Shown here piece by piece: positions 25,284 through 33,999 of a stretch of DNA of 64,000 nucleotides. The notes under the pieces are model-generated. The model was not told the DNA's origin. It worked only from the letters and a program-made list of their open reading frames with translations, and searched no databases. Positions within the stretch are counted from its first letter, which is position 1; each line of letters starts with the position of its first letter. The DNA lies in NCBI RefSeq assembly GCF_017874715.1, contig NZ_JAGGLR010000034.1, positions 1-64,000 of the forward strand. Reading direction: 5' to 3'. The DNA is from Streptomyces iranensis (GTDB lineage Bacteria > Actinomycetota > Actinomycetes > Streptomycetales > Streptomycetaceae). Position numbers and translations under genes: made by a program.

Positions 25284-26641
25284 CGGAACACGCGTCGTAT
25301 CAGGTGTGGGCCCTGCCCGGGATGCCCGAGGTGCGGCCCGGTGACGACCTCGCCAAGCTGATCGCCGACGCCGCGACCACGGGCGGTCTGCCGGGGCTCG
25401 CGCACGGCGATGTGCTGCTGGTCACCTCCAAGATCGTCAGCAAGGCGGAGGGACGCGTCGTCGAGGCGGCCGACCGCGAGGCGGCCATAGACGCCGAGAC
25501 GGTACGGGTCGTGGCGCGGCGCGGCCGTACGCGGATCGTCGAGACCCGCCACGGTCTGGTCATGGCCGCCGCCGGGGTCGATGCCTCCAACACCCCCTCC
25601 GGGACCGTCCTGTTGCTCCCCGAGGACCCCGACGCCTCGGCGCGGGCGATCCGGGCCGGGCTGCGGGAGGTGCTCGGCGTGGAGGTCGGCGTCATCGTCA
25701 CGGACACATTCGGGCGGCCGTGGCGGACCGGGGTCACCGACGTCGCCATCGGCGCGGCCGGGGTGCGGGTCCTGGACGATCTGCGCGGCGGAGTCGACGC
25801 GTACGGGAACGCGCTGAGCGCGACCATCGTCGCCACCGCCGACGAGCTGGCCGCCGCGGGCGACCTGGTCAAGGGCAAGGCCGAAGGGCTGCCGGTGGCC
25901 GTATTGCGGGGGCTTCCGCAGGTGGTGGCGTTCGAGGGGCTGGACGGGGTCGAGGGGTCCGATCGGCGGGGGGTCGATGAGGACGGGGGCGCGCGGGCGT
26001 TGGTGCGCGGGGCCGCGGACGACATGTTCCGGCTGGGCACCTCCGAGGCCGTACGGGAGGCGGTGACGCTGCGCCGTACGGTGCGGGAGTTCACCGATGA
26101 GCCGGTGGACGGCGCGGCGGTGCGGCGCGCGGTCGCCGCGGCCGTCACGGCGCCGGCGCCGCACCATACGACCCCGTGGCGGTTCGTCCTGCTGGAGTCG
26201 GAGGAGTCGCGGACGCGGCTGCTGGACGCGATGCGGGACGCCTGGATCGCCGATCTGCGCGGGGACGGCTTCTCGGAGGAGAGCATCACCAAGCGGGTGC
26301 GGCGCGGGGATGTCCTGCGCAAGGCTCCGTACCTGGTGGTCCCGTGCCTGGTCGCCGACGGCGCCCACACGTATCCCGATCCGCGGCGGAACACGGCGGA
26401 GCGCGAGATGTTCGTGGTCGCGGCCGGGGCCGGGGTGCAGAACCTGCTGGTCGCGCTGGCGGGTGAGGGGCTGGGCTCGGGGTGGGTGTCGTCCACGATG
26501 TTCTGCCGCCCGGTGGTACGCGAGGTCCTGGGCCTGCCGGACGACTGGGACCCGATGGGCACGGTCGCGGTCGGCCAGGCGGCGGTGCCGCCGGTGGCGC
26601 GGCCGGAGCGGGGGGTCGAGGGGTTCGTGGTGGTGCGGTAG
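25280..26641 (+). CDS. fbiB: Coenzyme F420:L-glutamate ligase / nitroreductase-domain fusion (FbiB)
   Basis: FbiB adds gamma-linked glutamates to F420-0. The N-terminal CofE ligase domain (about 1-245) has GDDLAKLIADAA, VTSKIVSKAEGR and TDTFGRPWRTGVTDVAIGAAG; the C-terminal FMN-binding nitroreductase-like domain (about 255-453) has RRTVREFTDEPVD and APHHTTPWRFVLLE. That domain reduces dehydro-F420-0 in mycobacteria. The 453-aa fusion is the normal actinobacterial form. ATG 25280 overlaps the cofD stop by 4 bp. A G-rich tract with G-quadruplex potential follows the stop. Confidence 0.95.
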   Translation: MTEHASYQVWALPGMPEVRPGDDLAKLIADAATTGGLPGLAHGDVLLVTSKIVSKAEGRVVEAADREAAIDAETVRVVARRGRTRIVETRHGLVMAAAGVDASNTPSGTVLLLPEDPDASARAIRAGLREVLGVEVGVIVTDTFGRPWRTGVTDVAIGAAGVRVLDDLRGGVDAYGNALSATIVATADELAAAGDLVKGKAEGLPVAVLRGLPQVVAFEGLDGVEGSDRRGVDEDGGARALVRGAADDMFRLGTSEAVREAVTLRRTVREFTDEPVDGAAVRRAVAAAVTAPAPHHTTPWRFVLLESEESRTRLLDAMRDAWIADLRGDGFSEESITKRVRRGDVLRKAPYLVVPCLVADGAHTYPDPRRNTAEREMFVVAAGAGVQNLLVALAGEGLGSGWVSSTMFCRPVVREVLGLPDDWDPMGTVAVGQAAVPPVARPERGVEGFVVVR

Positions 26642-26960
26642 GTGTGGGGGGGTGGGGGGCTTTGGGGGCTTTGGGGGCGGGGTGTCTGGGGTTGGGGATG
26701 TCTGGGGTTGGGTTCTCTGGCGTCGGGTTCTCTGGGGTTGGGGTTGCCTGGGGTTGGGGTTGTGCGGGCCGGTTGCGCGGTGGGGTCGCGTGCGCGGGGG
26801 TTGGGGGCGCGCGTTGTGCGGAGTGGGAGTGCGGGTGCGGGGGCGGTTGCTGGGGTGCGCCTTGGGGTTGGCCGGGGGTGGCTGAGGTGGTGGATGGGGG
26901 TGGCTGGGTGCTGTGGGGTGGGGTGTGCGGTCGGTGGTGTGGCGGGTGCGCTGCCGGTGT
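26642..26960 (+). repeat. G-rich tract with G-quadruplex motif after fbiB
   Basis: The plus strand is strongly G-biased, with repeats of CTGGGGTTGGG. Four runs of four G occur at 26734-26737, 26740-26743, 26750-26753 and 26756-26759, with loops of 2, 6 and 2 nt, a textbook intramolecular G-quadruplex pattern. It lies in the sense strand of any fbiB 3' UTR. There is no gene. Confidence 0.75.
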
Positions 26961-26997
26961 GTGGTGGGTGCCGAACCGGTCGGGCGGGGGTGGGTCG

Positions 26998-27003
26998 TAG
27001 GGT
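26998..27003 (+). promoter_or_regulatory. -10 box for a leaderless glycosylase transcript
   Basis: TAGGGT ends 6 nt before GTG 27010. No recognisable ribosome binding site is present. Confidence 0.5.
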
Positions 27004-27009
27004 GGCCGC

Positions 27010-27921
27010 GTGTGTGTGAGACGTATCTGGAGTCCCCCGGGCCCCTGTGATCTCGCGCGTAACCTCGGTGTGCTGCAGCGAGGGCCCGGGGATCCCGCGT
27101 TCCAGGTCGGCGCGGACGGCGCGTTCTGGCGGGCGAGTCGGACTCCGGCCGGGCCCGGGACCCTACGGATCGCGCGCAAGGGCGCGGACGTCGAGGGGCG
27201 GGCCTGGGGGCCGGGGGCGGAGTGGCTGCTGGACGGGCTGCCCGCCCTGCTAGGGGCGGACGACGATCCGTCGGCGTTCGTGCCCCGCCATCGGCTTGTC
27301 CACGAGGCGTACCGGCGTCACCCCGGCCTCCGGCTCATCCGGACCGGGCTGGTCCTGGAATCCCTGATCCCCTCGATCCTGGAGCAGAAGGTCACCGGCG
27401 TTGAGGCGTACCGGGCCTGGCGGCTGCTGCTCCAACGCCATGGCGAGCCCGCGCCCGGCCCGGCGGAGGAGATGCGGATGCGGGTCATGCCCGATCCGCG
27501 GGGCTGGGCGCTGATCCCGTCATGGGAGTGGCATCGGGCGGGCGTGGACGTCAAGCGCTCCTCGACGATTCTGCGGGCGGTGCGGGTCGCTCGGCGGCTG
27601 GAGGAGGCCACGTCCATGGACCTTGCCGCTGCCTTGGCCCGGCTGCAGGTGATACCGGGTATTGGGCCTTGGACGGCGGCGGAGACGTTGCAGCGCAGTA
27701 ATGGGATGCCGGATGCCGTTACGGTTGGTGATCTGCATTTGCCGGGGATTGTCGGGTATGCGCTTACGGGGGTGCGGGGGGCGGATGATGAGGCGATGCT
27801 TGAGCTTTTGGCCCCTTATGCGGGGCAGCGGTATCGGGCGGCGCGGCTGATTTTGTTGTCCGGGCGGACGCCGCCTCGGCGGGCGCCTCGCTTGGCGGTG
27901 CGGGACTTTCGGGGGATGTAG
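27010..27921 (+). CDS. DNA-3-methyladenine glycosylase II family protein (AlkA-like)
   Basis: This is a base-excision repair glycosylase of the HhH-GPD superfamily that removes alkylated bases. In the 303 aa the N-terminal half is a beta-rich lobe; SLIPSILEQKVTGVEAYRAW is the conserved helix; the helix-hairpin-helix is LQVIPGIGPWTAAETLQ (near 215-231), followed by VTVGDLHLPG with the catalytic Asp. Usual annotation in Streptomyces is 3-methyladenine glycosylase; substrate range cannot be read from sequence. GTG 27010 fits the leaderless promoter; GTG 27016 is an alternative. It follows the F420 operon on the same strand but has its own promoter. Confidence 0.88.
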   Translation: MCVRRIWSPPGPCDLARNLGVLQRGPGDPAFQVGADGAFWRASRTPAGPGTLRIARKGADVEGRAWGPGAEWLLDGLPALLGADDDPSAFVPRHRLVHEAYRRHPGLRLIRTGLVLESLIPSILEQKVTGVEAYRAWRLLLQRHGEPAPGPAEEMRMRVMPDPRGWALIPSWEWHRAGVDVKRSSTILRAVRVARRLEEATSMDLAAALARLQVIPGIGPWTAAETLQRSNGMPDAVTVGDLHLPGIVGYALTGVRGADDEAMLELLAPYAGQRYRAARLILLSGRTPPRRAPRLAVRDFRGM

Positions 27922-28640
27922 GGCCTGGGGGATAGGGCTCTTGGGCGCGGTCGCCGTCGCCGTCGCCGTCGCCGGGTGCGGGGCCGTGGGCGCCTCCGGC
28001 GGTGAGCCCCCACCCCGCCCCTTCCCGAAACGATGGGGCTACGCCCCCTCGGCCCCCGCCGGGGCTCCGCCCCCGGCCCCGCTCCTCAAGCGCCGGACGG
28101 GCTGGAATGCGAGGCTCCGCCCCCGGCCCCGCTCCTCAAGCGCCGGAGGGGCTGGGGCTGCGGGGCTCCGCCCCGGACCCCGCTCCTCAAACGCCGGAGG
28201 GGCTGAGTTTCCGCTCCCAAACGCCGGAGAGGCTGGGGTCCCGCCGGGGTCAAGTTCCCACCGGCCAGGTTCCCGCCGGGCGGGCTGAGTTCCCGCCAAT
28301 GGGCCGCGTTCCTGCCGTGCAGACTGGGTCCCGCCGGGGGCCACGTTCCCGCCGGGCCGACTGAGGTCCCGCCAATGGGCTGGGTTCCCGTCGTAGGCGG
28401 CTGAAGTCGCGCCAATGGGCTGGGTTCCCGTCGTAGGCGGCTGAGGTGGTGGCCGGGGGGGTGGGGGCGGCTATGGGGTGCACGGCGGATCTTTTCCCTC
28501 CCCTCCCCTCCCCGCAGATCGAGTTGCGGCTCCGGCGCGTGGCGGTCCGGGGGCTGGGACTGGGGCCCAGTTTCGGGAAGGGACGGGGAGGGGAGCAGCC
28601 CGCCGCAGGCGTCACGATCCGTCGGACATGCCCTAGCCGT
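27911..28640. repeat. Repeat-filled 720-bp intergenic region
   Basis: Several repeat families sit between the AlkA-like gene and manC. GGGGGATGTAGGGC spans the AlkA stop and recurs in decayed form at 27927. The hexamer GTCGCC is repeated about four times at 27950-27974. Three tandem copies of a 50-bp unit with core GCTCCGCCCC and CGCTCCTCAA start at 28064, 28114 and 28165. A 40-bp unit (TGGGTTCCCGTCGTAGGCGG) is repeated at 28381 and 28421. A final element near 28577-28620 (AGCCCGCCGCAGGCGTCA) also occurs after manB. No gene is seen. Confidence 0.75.
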
Positions 28641-28647
28641 CAGGGCG

Positions 28648-29754
28648 TCACTGGTCGGACGAGAAGCGGACCGCGCCAGCCGGGATGTCGGCTCCGCACC
28701 ACACCCGGACGCCGTCTCGTAGCTCGTTGTCGGGGCCGACGAGGGCGCCGTCGCCGACTACCGCGCCCTGGAGGACCGTGCGGGCGCCGATTCGGGCGCC
28801 GGCGCCGACGAGGGAGTCGTGGACCTGGGCGCCCTCCTCCACGATGGCGCCCTCCAGCACCGTGCTGCCGTCGATGCGCGCACCCGCGCCCACCCGGGCC
28901 TGGCGGCCGATGACCGTGCCGCCGCTCAGTTTGGCGTCGACCGCGACCAAGGCGCTGTCCAGGACGAGGCGGTCCCCGCAGCGGCCCGGCACGGCCGGGG
29001 AGGGGGCACGGCCCAGCACCAGGTCCGCGGAGCCGCGGACGAACGCCTGGGGGGTGCCCAGGTCGAGCCAGTAGGTGGAGTCGACCATGCCCTGGAGGTG
29101 GGCGCCCTCCGCCAGCAGACCGGGGAAGGTCTCGCGTTCCACGGAGACGGGGCGGTCGGCGGGGATCGTGTCGATGACCGAGCGGTTGAAGACGTACGCG
29201 CCCGCGTTGATCTGGTCGGTGACGATCTCCTCGGGGGTCTGCGGCTTCTCCAGGAAGGCGGTGACCCTGCCCCGTTCGTCCGTGGGCACCAGCCCGTACG
29301 CGCGCGGGTCCGGGACCCGGGTGAGGTGCAGGGAGACATCGGCGCCCGTCGTGCGGTGGTTGTCGACGAGGGCGCGGATGTCGAGGCCGGTGAGGATGTC
29401 TCCGTTGAAGATGAGCACCGGGTCGTCGGGGCCCGAGCGCAGCCGGGAGGCGACATTGCGGATGGCGCCGCCGGTGCCGAGCGGTTCCTCCTCCGTCACG
29501 TACTCCAGGTGCAGACCGAGCGAGGAGCCGTCACCGAAGTACGGCTCGAAGACCTCCGCCAGATAGGACGTGGCGAGCACGATGTGCTCGACCCCGGCGG
29601 CGCGGGCGCGGGCGAGTTGGTGGGTCAGAAACGGAACGCCGGCCGCCGGGACCATCGGCTTGGGGGTGTGCACCGTCATCGGGCGCAACCGGGTTCCCTT
29701 GCCGCCGACCAGGAGGATCGCCTCTGGCGATGGCGTTGCTGGCGCATTGGTCAC
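28648..29754 (-). CDS. manC: Mannose-1-phosphate guanylyltransferase
   Basis: This nucleotidyltransferase makes GDP-mannose from GTP and mannose-1-phosphate, the donor for envelope mannosylation. The 368-aa protein has the pyrophosphorylase signature ILLVGGKGTRLRPMT (about 13-27), the metal-binding FNGDIL (about 110) and FLEKPQTPEEI, then a C-terminal left-handed beta-helix with hexapeptide repeats (GARIDGSTVLEGAIVEEGAQV). Substrate assignment rests on the family and the manA/manB genes in the window; a glucose-1-phosphate substrate is not excluded. GTG 29754 begins VTNAPATPSPEAILL, with AGGAAG upstream; the frame runs on to 30198 but overlaps the neighbour. Confidence 0.9.
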   Translation of the reverse strand: MTNAPATPSPEAILLVGGKGTRLRPMTVHTPKPMVPAAGVPFLTHQLARARAAGVEHIVLATSYLAEVFEPYFGDGSSLGLHLEYVTEEEPLGTGGAIRNVASRLRSGPDDPVLIFNGDILTGLDIRALVDNHRTTGADVSLHLTRVPDPRAYGLVPTDERGRVTAFLEKPQTPEEIVTDQINAGAYVFNRSVIDTIPADRPVSVERETFPGLLAEGAHLQGMVDSTYWLDLGTPQAFVRGSADLVLGRAPSPAVPGRCGDRLVLDSALVAVDAKLSGGTVIGRQARVGAGARIDGSTVLEGAIVEEGAQVHDSLVGAGARIGARTVLQGAVVGDGALVGPDNELRDGVRVWCGADIPAGAVRFSSDQ

Positions 29755-29825
29755 GTACGTCTCTGCTTCCTGCTGGGGCTCGCCGGTCGGCGGCCAGTGT
29801 ATGCAGATCCCCGGACCGCGCCCGG

Positions 29826-31466
29826 TCAGCGCCCCTGGAGGCGGGCGGCTGTCTTCCGCACCGAACCGAGCTTCTTGTAGAGACGCTTGCCGGGGCACTC
29901 GGTGGCAAAGCCGTCGCGGTGACCTGCGATCACATGGAGCTTTACGTTGGCGCCCTTTTTGTACTTGTTGCCGCCGCCCGACACCAGATGTGTCGTACCG
30001 CGCGGATTCCGCTTGAAGAGACCCAGTTTCCACGCGGTGAGCTTGGCGACGGCCTTCACGGCCTTGGCCGAGGGCTTCTTGGAGGTGAAAGTGCCGAGGA
30101 CGGCGACGCCCATGCTGTTGGTGTTGAAGCCCAGCGTGTGCGCCCCGCGTACGGCTTTGGTCACCCCGCCGGAGCGGCCTTCGTAGATTTTTCCGCACTT
30201 GTCGATGGTGAAGTTGTAGCCGTAGTCACGCCATCCCAGGCTCTTCACGTGGTAGCGGTAGATACTGCGCAAAACGGAGGGCGCTTGTGAGCAGCTGTAG
30301 TTGTTGCCCGTCACGGTGTGGTGGATGAAGGCGACCTTCACGGTCTTGCTGTAGACATGGCCCGTTTCGCGGATCTTCTCGTCGGCACCCCAGCCCGCGC
30401 GCGTGACGATGCCGGGCCGCGGCGCGCGGTAGCGGGCAGCGCCCGCATTGACCGCCTCGGCGTCGGCCTCGGCGTCGGCATCGGCATCGAGCGCGCTGGG
30501 CGGCGGGGTAGTGGATACGGAGGATGAGGAGGGTCCGGGGGTCGGCTTCGCGGACGACGTAGGGGGCAAGGATGGCCTGGCGGACGGCCGCGACGACCCG
30601 GAGGCCCCCCAGGACGGCCGTCCCGGCGAACCCACCACCGTCGGCTTCGCGCCCGGCCTCGAACCCGGCCTCGCACCCGCCGACGCCCCACCCCCGGCCG
30701 TCGGCACCGGATGCCCGGGAAGCGCGCGGAGTGAGGCCCGGCCCGGCCCCGGCGGCGGCGCCGGGGGCTCACCCGGGTCGACCAGCTCCAGCCGCAGCCC
30801 GGACGGCAGCGCCGCCGACCCCGCGCCCACCGTCGCCGACCCCGCGCCCCCCGCCCGCGCGTCCGCCGTCGCCGACCCCGAATCCGCCGTCGCCGACCCC
30901 GCGTCCCCCGACCCCGCATCCGCCGTCGCCGACCCCGCGCCCCCCGCCCCCGCATCCGCCGTCGCCGACCGTTCCGGCCGCACCCGCGCCTGGACGGCGT
31001 CCGAGGCGCCGACCCACAGCGGCGCGGTGCCACCGCGGGCCCGTGCGCCGCGGAGTTCGGGCGAGTCCGGGTCGGGGGCCTCGTCCCCGTACGGCAACAG
31101 CTCGCGCCACGGCGACCACGCGCCCCCGACCGCACGGGTACGCACCTGCACCCGGCCGCGGAGCTCCGCGGCGGGCCGGTCCCAGACGACGCCGACGAGC
31201 GAGAACGGCCGCACGCCCGACGCGGTGACGCCCCGCTCGACCGCGGCGTCTCCGCGCCCGGCGGCCACACCCCGGTCCGGTCCGCCGCCCACGAGCGAGT
31301 GCAGCGAGTGCAGCGAGTGCGACGGGCGCAGCGGCAGCGACTGCGTGGAGCCGGCGGCGACGGTCCGCTCGGTCCGGGCGTGGGCGGGGCCGGGGTGCAG
31401 GGCGAGGGGAAGGGCGAGGGCAGCGGTGCACGCGACGCCGATCGAGGATGCCAGGTATGCACGCAT
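29826..31466 (-). CDS. Secreted PGRP-type N-acetylmuramoyl-L-alanine amidase
   Basis: This is an exported peptidoglycan-recognition protein, probably an amidase cutting the MurNAc-L-Ala bond. The signal peptide covers about residues 1-30 (ending HPGPAHA). A low-complexity region of Gly-Ser-Ala-Thr repeats (about 165-215) and a Pro/Ser-rich linker precede the C-terminal PGRP domain (about 355-546). The domain shows TRAGWGADE, FIHHTVTGNNYSC, GYNFTIDKCGKIYEGR and HVIAGHRDGFATECPG, which provide the zinc ligands. At 546 aa it is complete. ATG 31466; divergent from the TIGR03089 gene 128 bp away. Its neighbours in envelope metabolism fit a wall-remodelling role. Confidence 0.9.
   Translation of the reverse strand: MRAYLASSIGVACTAALALPLALHPGPAHARTERTVAAGSTQSLPLRPSHSLHSLHSLVGGGPDRGVAAGRGDAAVERGVTASGVRPFSLVGVVWDRPAAELRGRVQVRTRAVGGAWSPWRELLPYGDEAPDPDSPELRGARARGGTAPLWVGASDAVQARVRPERSATADAGAGGAGSATADAGSGDAGSATADSGSATADARAGGAGSATVGAGSAALPSGLRLELVDPGEPPAPPPGPGRASLRALPGHPVPTAGGGASAGARPGSRPGAKPTVVGSPGRPSWGASGSSRPSARPSLPPTSSAKPTPGPSSSSVSTTPPPSALDADADAEADAEAVNAGAARYRAPRPGIVTRAGWGADEKIRETGHVYSKTVKVAFIHHTVTGNNYSCSQAPSVLRSIYRYHVKSLGWRDYGYNFTIDKCGKIYEGRSGGVTKAVRGAHTLGFNTNSMGVAVLGTFTSKKPSAKAVKAVAKLTAWKLGLFKRNPRGTTHLVSGGGNKYKKGANVKLHVIAGHRDGFATECPGKRLYKKLGSVRKTAARLQGR
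30825..30970. repeat. In-frame repeats in the amidase linker
   Basis: GTCGCCGACCCCGCG-type units repeat four times and encode Gly-Ser-Ala-Thr-Ala-Asp motifs of the amidase linker. The length is likely to vary between strains. Confidence 0.6.
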
Positions 31467-31581
31467 GATTGAAATCGTCTACATAAGGGGACAAACCTGT
31501 CCATTCGGAAGAGCGCGCACGTCGCGGACCGTTCGGTGACCCGGACCCCACCGACCCCATCCGCGCCGCATCTTCGGCGCG

Positions 31582-31587
31582 TAGGCT
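31582..31587 (+). promoter_or_regulatory. -10 box for a leaderless TIGR03089 transcript
   Basis: TAGGCT ends 7 nt before GTG 31595. No ribosome binding site precedes the start. Confidence 0.55.
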
Positions 31588-31594
31588 TGCGCGG

Positions 31595-32347
31595 GTGAAC
31601 GCCACCGATCGCACCCCCGCCGACCTGCTGGGATCCGCGCTCGACGCGGATCCCTCCCGCCCGCTCGTGACCTTCTACGACGACGCCACGGGCGAACGCG
31701 TCGAACTCTCCGTGGCCACCTTCGCCAATTGGGTGGCGAAGACCGCCAATCTCCTCCAGGACGATCTCGCCGCCGCGCCCGGCGACAGATGCGCGCTACT
31801 GCTCCCCGCCCACTGGCAGACCGCCGTGTGGCTGGTGGCCTGTTCCTCGGTCGGGGTCCTCGTGGACATCGGGGGCGACCCGGCCTCCGCCGACCTCGTC
31901 GTCAGCGGCCCGGACAGCCTCAAGGAGGCACGGGAGTGCTCCGGGGAGCGGGTGGCGCTGTCGCTTCAGCCGCTGGGCGGCCGCTTCCCCCAGCTGCCGG
32001 AGGGGTTCGCGGACTACGCCGTGGAGGTGCCCAGCCAGGGCGACCGCTTCGCCCCGTACTCCCCCGCGGACCCGTATACGCCCGCGCTGGCCGTCGGCGG
32101 TGTGGAGCTGACGAGCGCCGAGGTGGTGGAGCGGGCGGGCGCCGACGCCGCCGGGCGGGGGCTCGGGCCCGGTTCGCGGATCCTGTCGGGGCTGTCGTAC
32201 GGCACCTGGGAGGGGCTGTCGTACGGGCTGTACGCGCCCCTGGCCAGTGGCGGCTCGGTGGTGCTCTGCCGCCATCTGGACCGGCTGGACGAGAAGGGGC
32301 TGGCCGGGCGCAAGGAGAGCGAGCGCGTCACCGCCACCACGCCCTGA
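31595..32347 (+). CDS. TIGR03089 family protein (AMP-binding enzyme N-domain relative)
   Basis: This is a conserved actinobacterial protein of unknown function related to the N-terminal part of acyl-adenylate-forming enzymes. In the 250 aa one sees the acyl-CoA-synthetase-like start (FYDDATGERVELSVATFANWVAKTANLLQ) and the segment GDRCALLLPAHWQTAVWLVAC. The usual Thr/Ser/Gly-rich ATP motif and the catalytic C-terminal lid are absent, so adenylation activity is unlikely. GTG 31595 with TAGGCT 7 nt upstream. The stop region has been tandemly copied three times. It precedes the LCP cluster, but a functional link is unproven. Confidence 0.85.
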   Translation: MNATDRTPADLLGSALDADPSRPLVTFYDDATGERVELSVATFANWVAKTANLLQDDLAAAPGDRCALLLPAHWQTAVWLVACSSVGVLVDIGGDPASADLVVSGPDSLKEARECSGERVALSLQPLGGRFPQLPEGFADYAVEVPSQGDRFAPYSPADPYTPALAVGGVELTSAEVVERAGADAAGRGLGPGSRILSGLSYGTWEGLSYGLYAPLASGGSVVLCRHLDRLDEKGLAGRKESERVTATTP

Positions 32348-32441
32348 GACCACGGCCGCCACTACCTCCTGACGCCACACCCACACTCACACCCACCACG
32401 CCCTGAGCTCACACCCACACCCACACCCACCACGCCCTGAG
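32334..32441. repeat. Stop-spanning repeat CCACCACGCCCTGAG, three copies
   Basis: Copies lie at 32334-32348 (end of the TIGR03089 gene including TGA), 32393-32407 and 32427-32441, joined by CACACC simple repeats. The gap up to LCP gene 1 (32654) is otherwise empty. Confidence 0.8.
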
Positions 32442-32653
32442 ACCACGGCCGCCCCCAACCCAGCCTCAATCCCTCCCCTGACCCGTCCGGCGGACCGAGA
32501 GCCGAGTCCACGGGCCGCGCCGCCCACCCCGCGCGATGATCTACGGATACGTACAACCATGTACGGGCTTCGCATGTCTGTTCCGTTAATCGGTATCCCG
32601 GCATGCGATGCCGCTCCGCCCCCCGGGCGGAAGACGGGTGGGAGGACGCGGAC

Positions 32654-33772
32654 GTGACGACCGACAGCTCTGAGCCTGCGCCGAGACGCAGGCGCCGCTG
32701 GCCGCGCGTCCTCGCGCTGGGCGTGGCCTTGCTGGTGCTGTCGGTCGCCGGGGCGGGGTGGTGGTTCTACGAGCGCCTCGACGGCAATATCCGCACCGAT
32801 ACCCGGACCGCGAACGAGCTGAAGAAGTACGAGGCCGAGCGGCCGGTGTCGGTGGTGCGGGACGCGCAGAACATCCTGCTGATCGGCTCCGACAACCGGG
32901 GCGGCAGGGGCAACGGCAAGTACGGCAAGGACACCGGCACCCAGCGCTCGGACACCACGATCCTGCTGCATCTGCAGGCCGGCGGGAAGAGCGCCACCGC
33001 CGTCTCCATCCCGCGCGACCTGATGGTGGACATCCCGGCCTGCGAGGGGCCGGACGGAAAGCGCACCCAGGCCCGGTTCGCCCAGTTCAACTGGGCGTTC
33101 GAAGCCGGTGGCGCGGCCTGTTCGATCCGCACCGTCGAGAAGCTGACCGGCATCCGCGTCGACCACCACATGATCGTGGACTTCAGCGGCTTCAAGCGGC
33201 TGGTGAACGCGGTCGGCGGGGTGGAGATGTGCCTGAAGGAGCCCGTGGACGACACCGACGCGCATCTGAAGCTGCCCGCGGGCCGTCAGGTCCTCCACGG
33301 CGAGCAGGCCCTCGGCTATGTGCGCGCCCGGTACAGCATCGGCGACGGCAGCGACACGGAGCGCATCGGGCGGCAACAGGAGTTCATGAGCTCGCTTGTG
33401 AAGAAAGTGCAGAGCAATGGTGTGCTGCTCAATCCCGCGAAGCTGTATCCGGTGCTCAACGCCGCGACGTCCTCGCTGACCACGGATCCGGGCCTGGATT
33501 CGCTCAAAGATCTGTACGCTCTGGTGCGCGGGGTGCGGGACATCCCCCGGGACAAGATCCGCTTCCTCACGATCCCGCGGCAGCCCTACACGTACAACAA
33601 GAACCGCGATGAGCTCGTCCAACCCGATGCCGACCGCCTGTTCCGGCAGTTGCGGCTGGATCGGCCGGTGCCGGTGTCCCACGCCGTCACGGCCTCGGCG
33701 GGCGGCGGACCGAAGGCCGCCGACCTCACCGGGTACCAGGGGACGACCGCGGCGCGCGGCATCTGCGAGTAA
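32654..33772 (+). CDS. LCP family protein 1 (LytR-CpsA-Psr)
   Basis: LCP proteins transfer lipid-linked glycopolymers to peptidoglycan outside the membrane. This one has a short basic cytoplasmic start, one membrane helix (about 20-40: VLALGVALLVLSVAGAGWWF), then the LCP domain (about 70-250) with NILLIGSDNR, RSDTTILLHL, AVSIPRDLMVDIP and ALGYVRARYSIGDGSDTERIGRQQ. These contain the conserved Arg and Asp residues that hold pyrophosphate and metal. There is no LytR_C domain. GTG 32654 is chosen for the GGAGG 8 nt upstream; ATG 32603 is the alternative. It is the first of five LCP genes in 10 kb. Confidence 0.92.
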   Translation: MTTDSSEPAPRRRRRWPRVLALGVALLVLSVAGAGWWFYERLDGNIRTDTRTANELKKYEAERPVSVVRDAQNILLIGSDNRGGRGNGKYGKDTGTQRSDTTILLHLQAGGKSATAVSIPRDLMVDIPACEGPDGKRTQARFAQFNWAFEAGGAACSIRTVEKLTGIRVDHHMIVDFSGFKRLVNAVGGVEMCLKEPVDDTDAHLKLPAGRQVLHGEQALGYVRARYSIGDGSDTERIGRQQEFMSSLVKKVQSNGVLLNPAKLYPVLNAATSSLTTDPGLDSLKDLYALVRGVRDIPRDKIRFLTIPRQPYTYNKNRDELVQPDADRLFRQLRLDRPVPVSHAVTASAGGGPKAADLTGYQGTTAARGICE

Positions 33773-33999
33773 AAGGACCATAAGGGCGGCCCATGATTCG
33801 TGAAGGATCAGATAAGGATTGGGCAGATTGCCCAGTTGTAGGGAAGTGGAATTTGTCACCGGCGTCGCTTGACGCTGATCTGGACGGATAGTGTGAGCGA
33901 TCCGGTGCGCTCTACGAGGTGGCCGCGCACTGCATGAAGACAGATGGAGCGCCTTGAGGGGGAGGCGCCGCGTGGCACCGACGGAGGACACAGGCGACC
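33773..33999. other. 227-bp gap between LCP genes 1 and 2
   Basis: It contains a hairpin TGGGCA-GAT-TGCCCA (33820-33834) and a possible promoter with -10 TAGTGT (33889-33894); the TTGACG upstream of it is only 14 bp away. LCP gene 2 therefore may have its own promoter. It is AT-richer than the genes. Confidence 0.4.
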
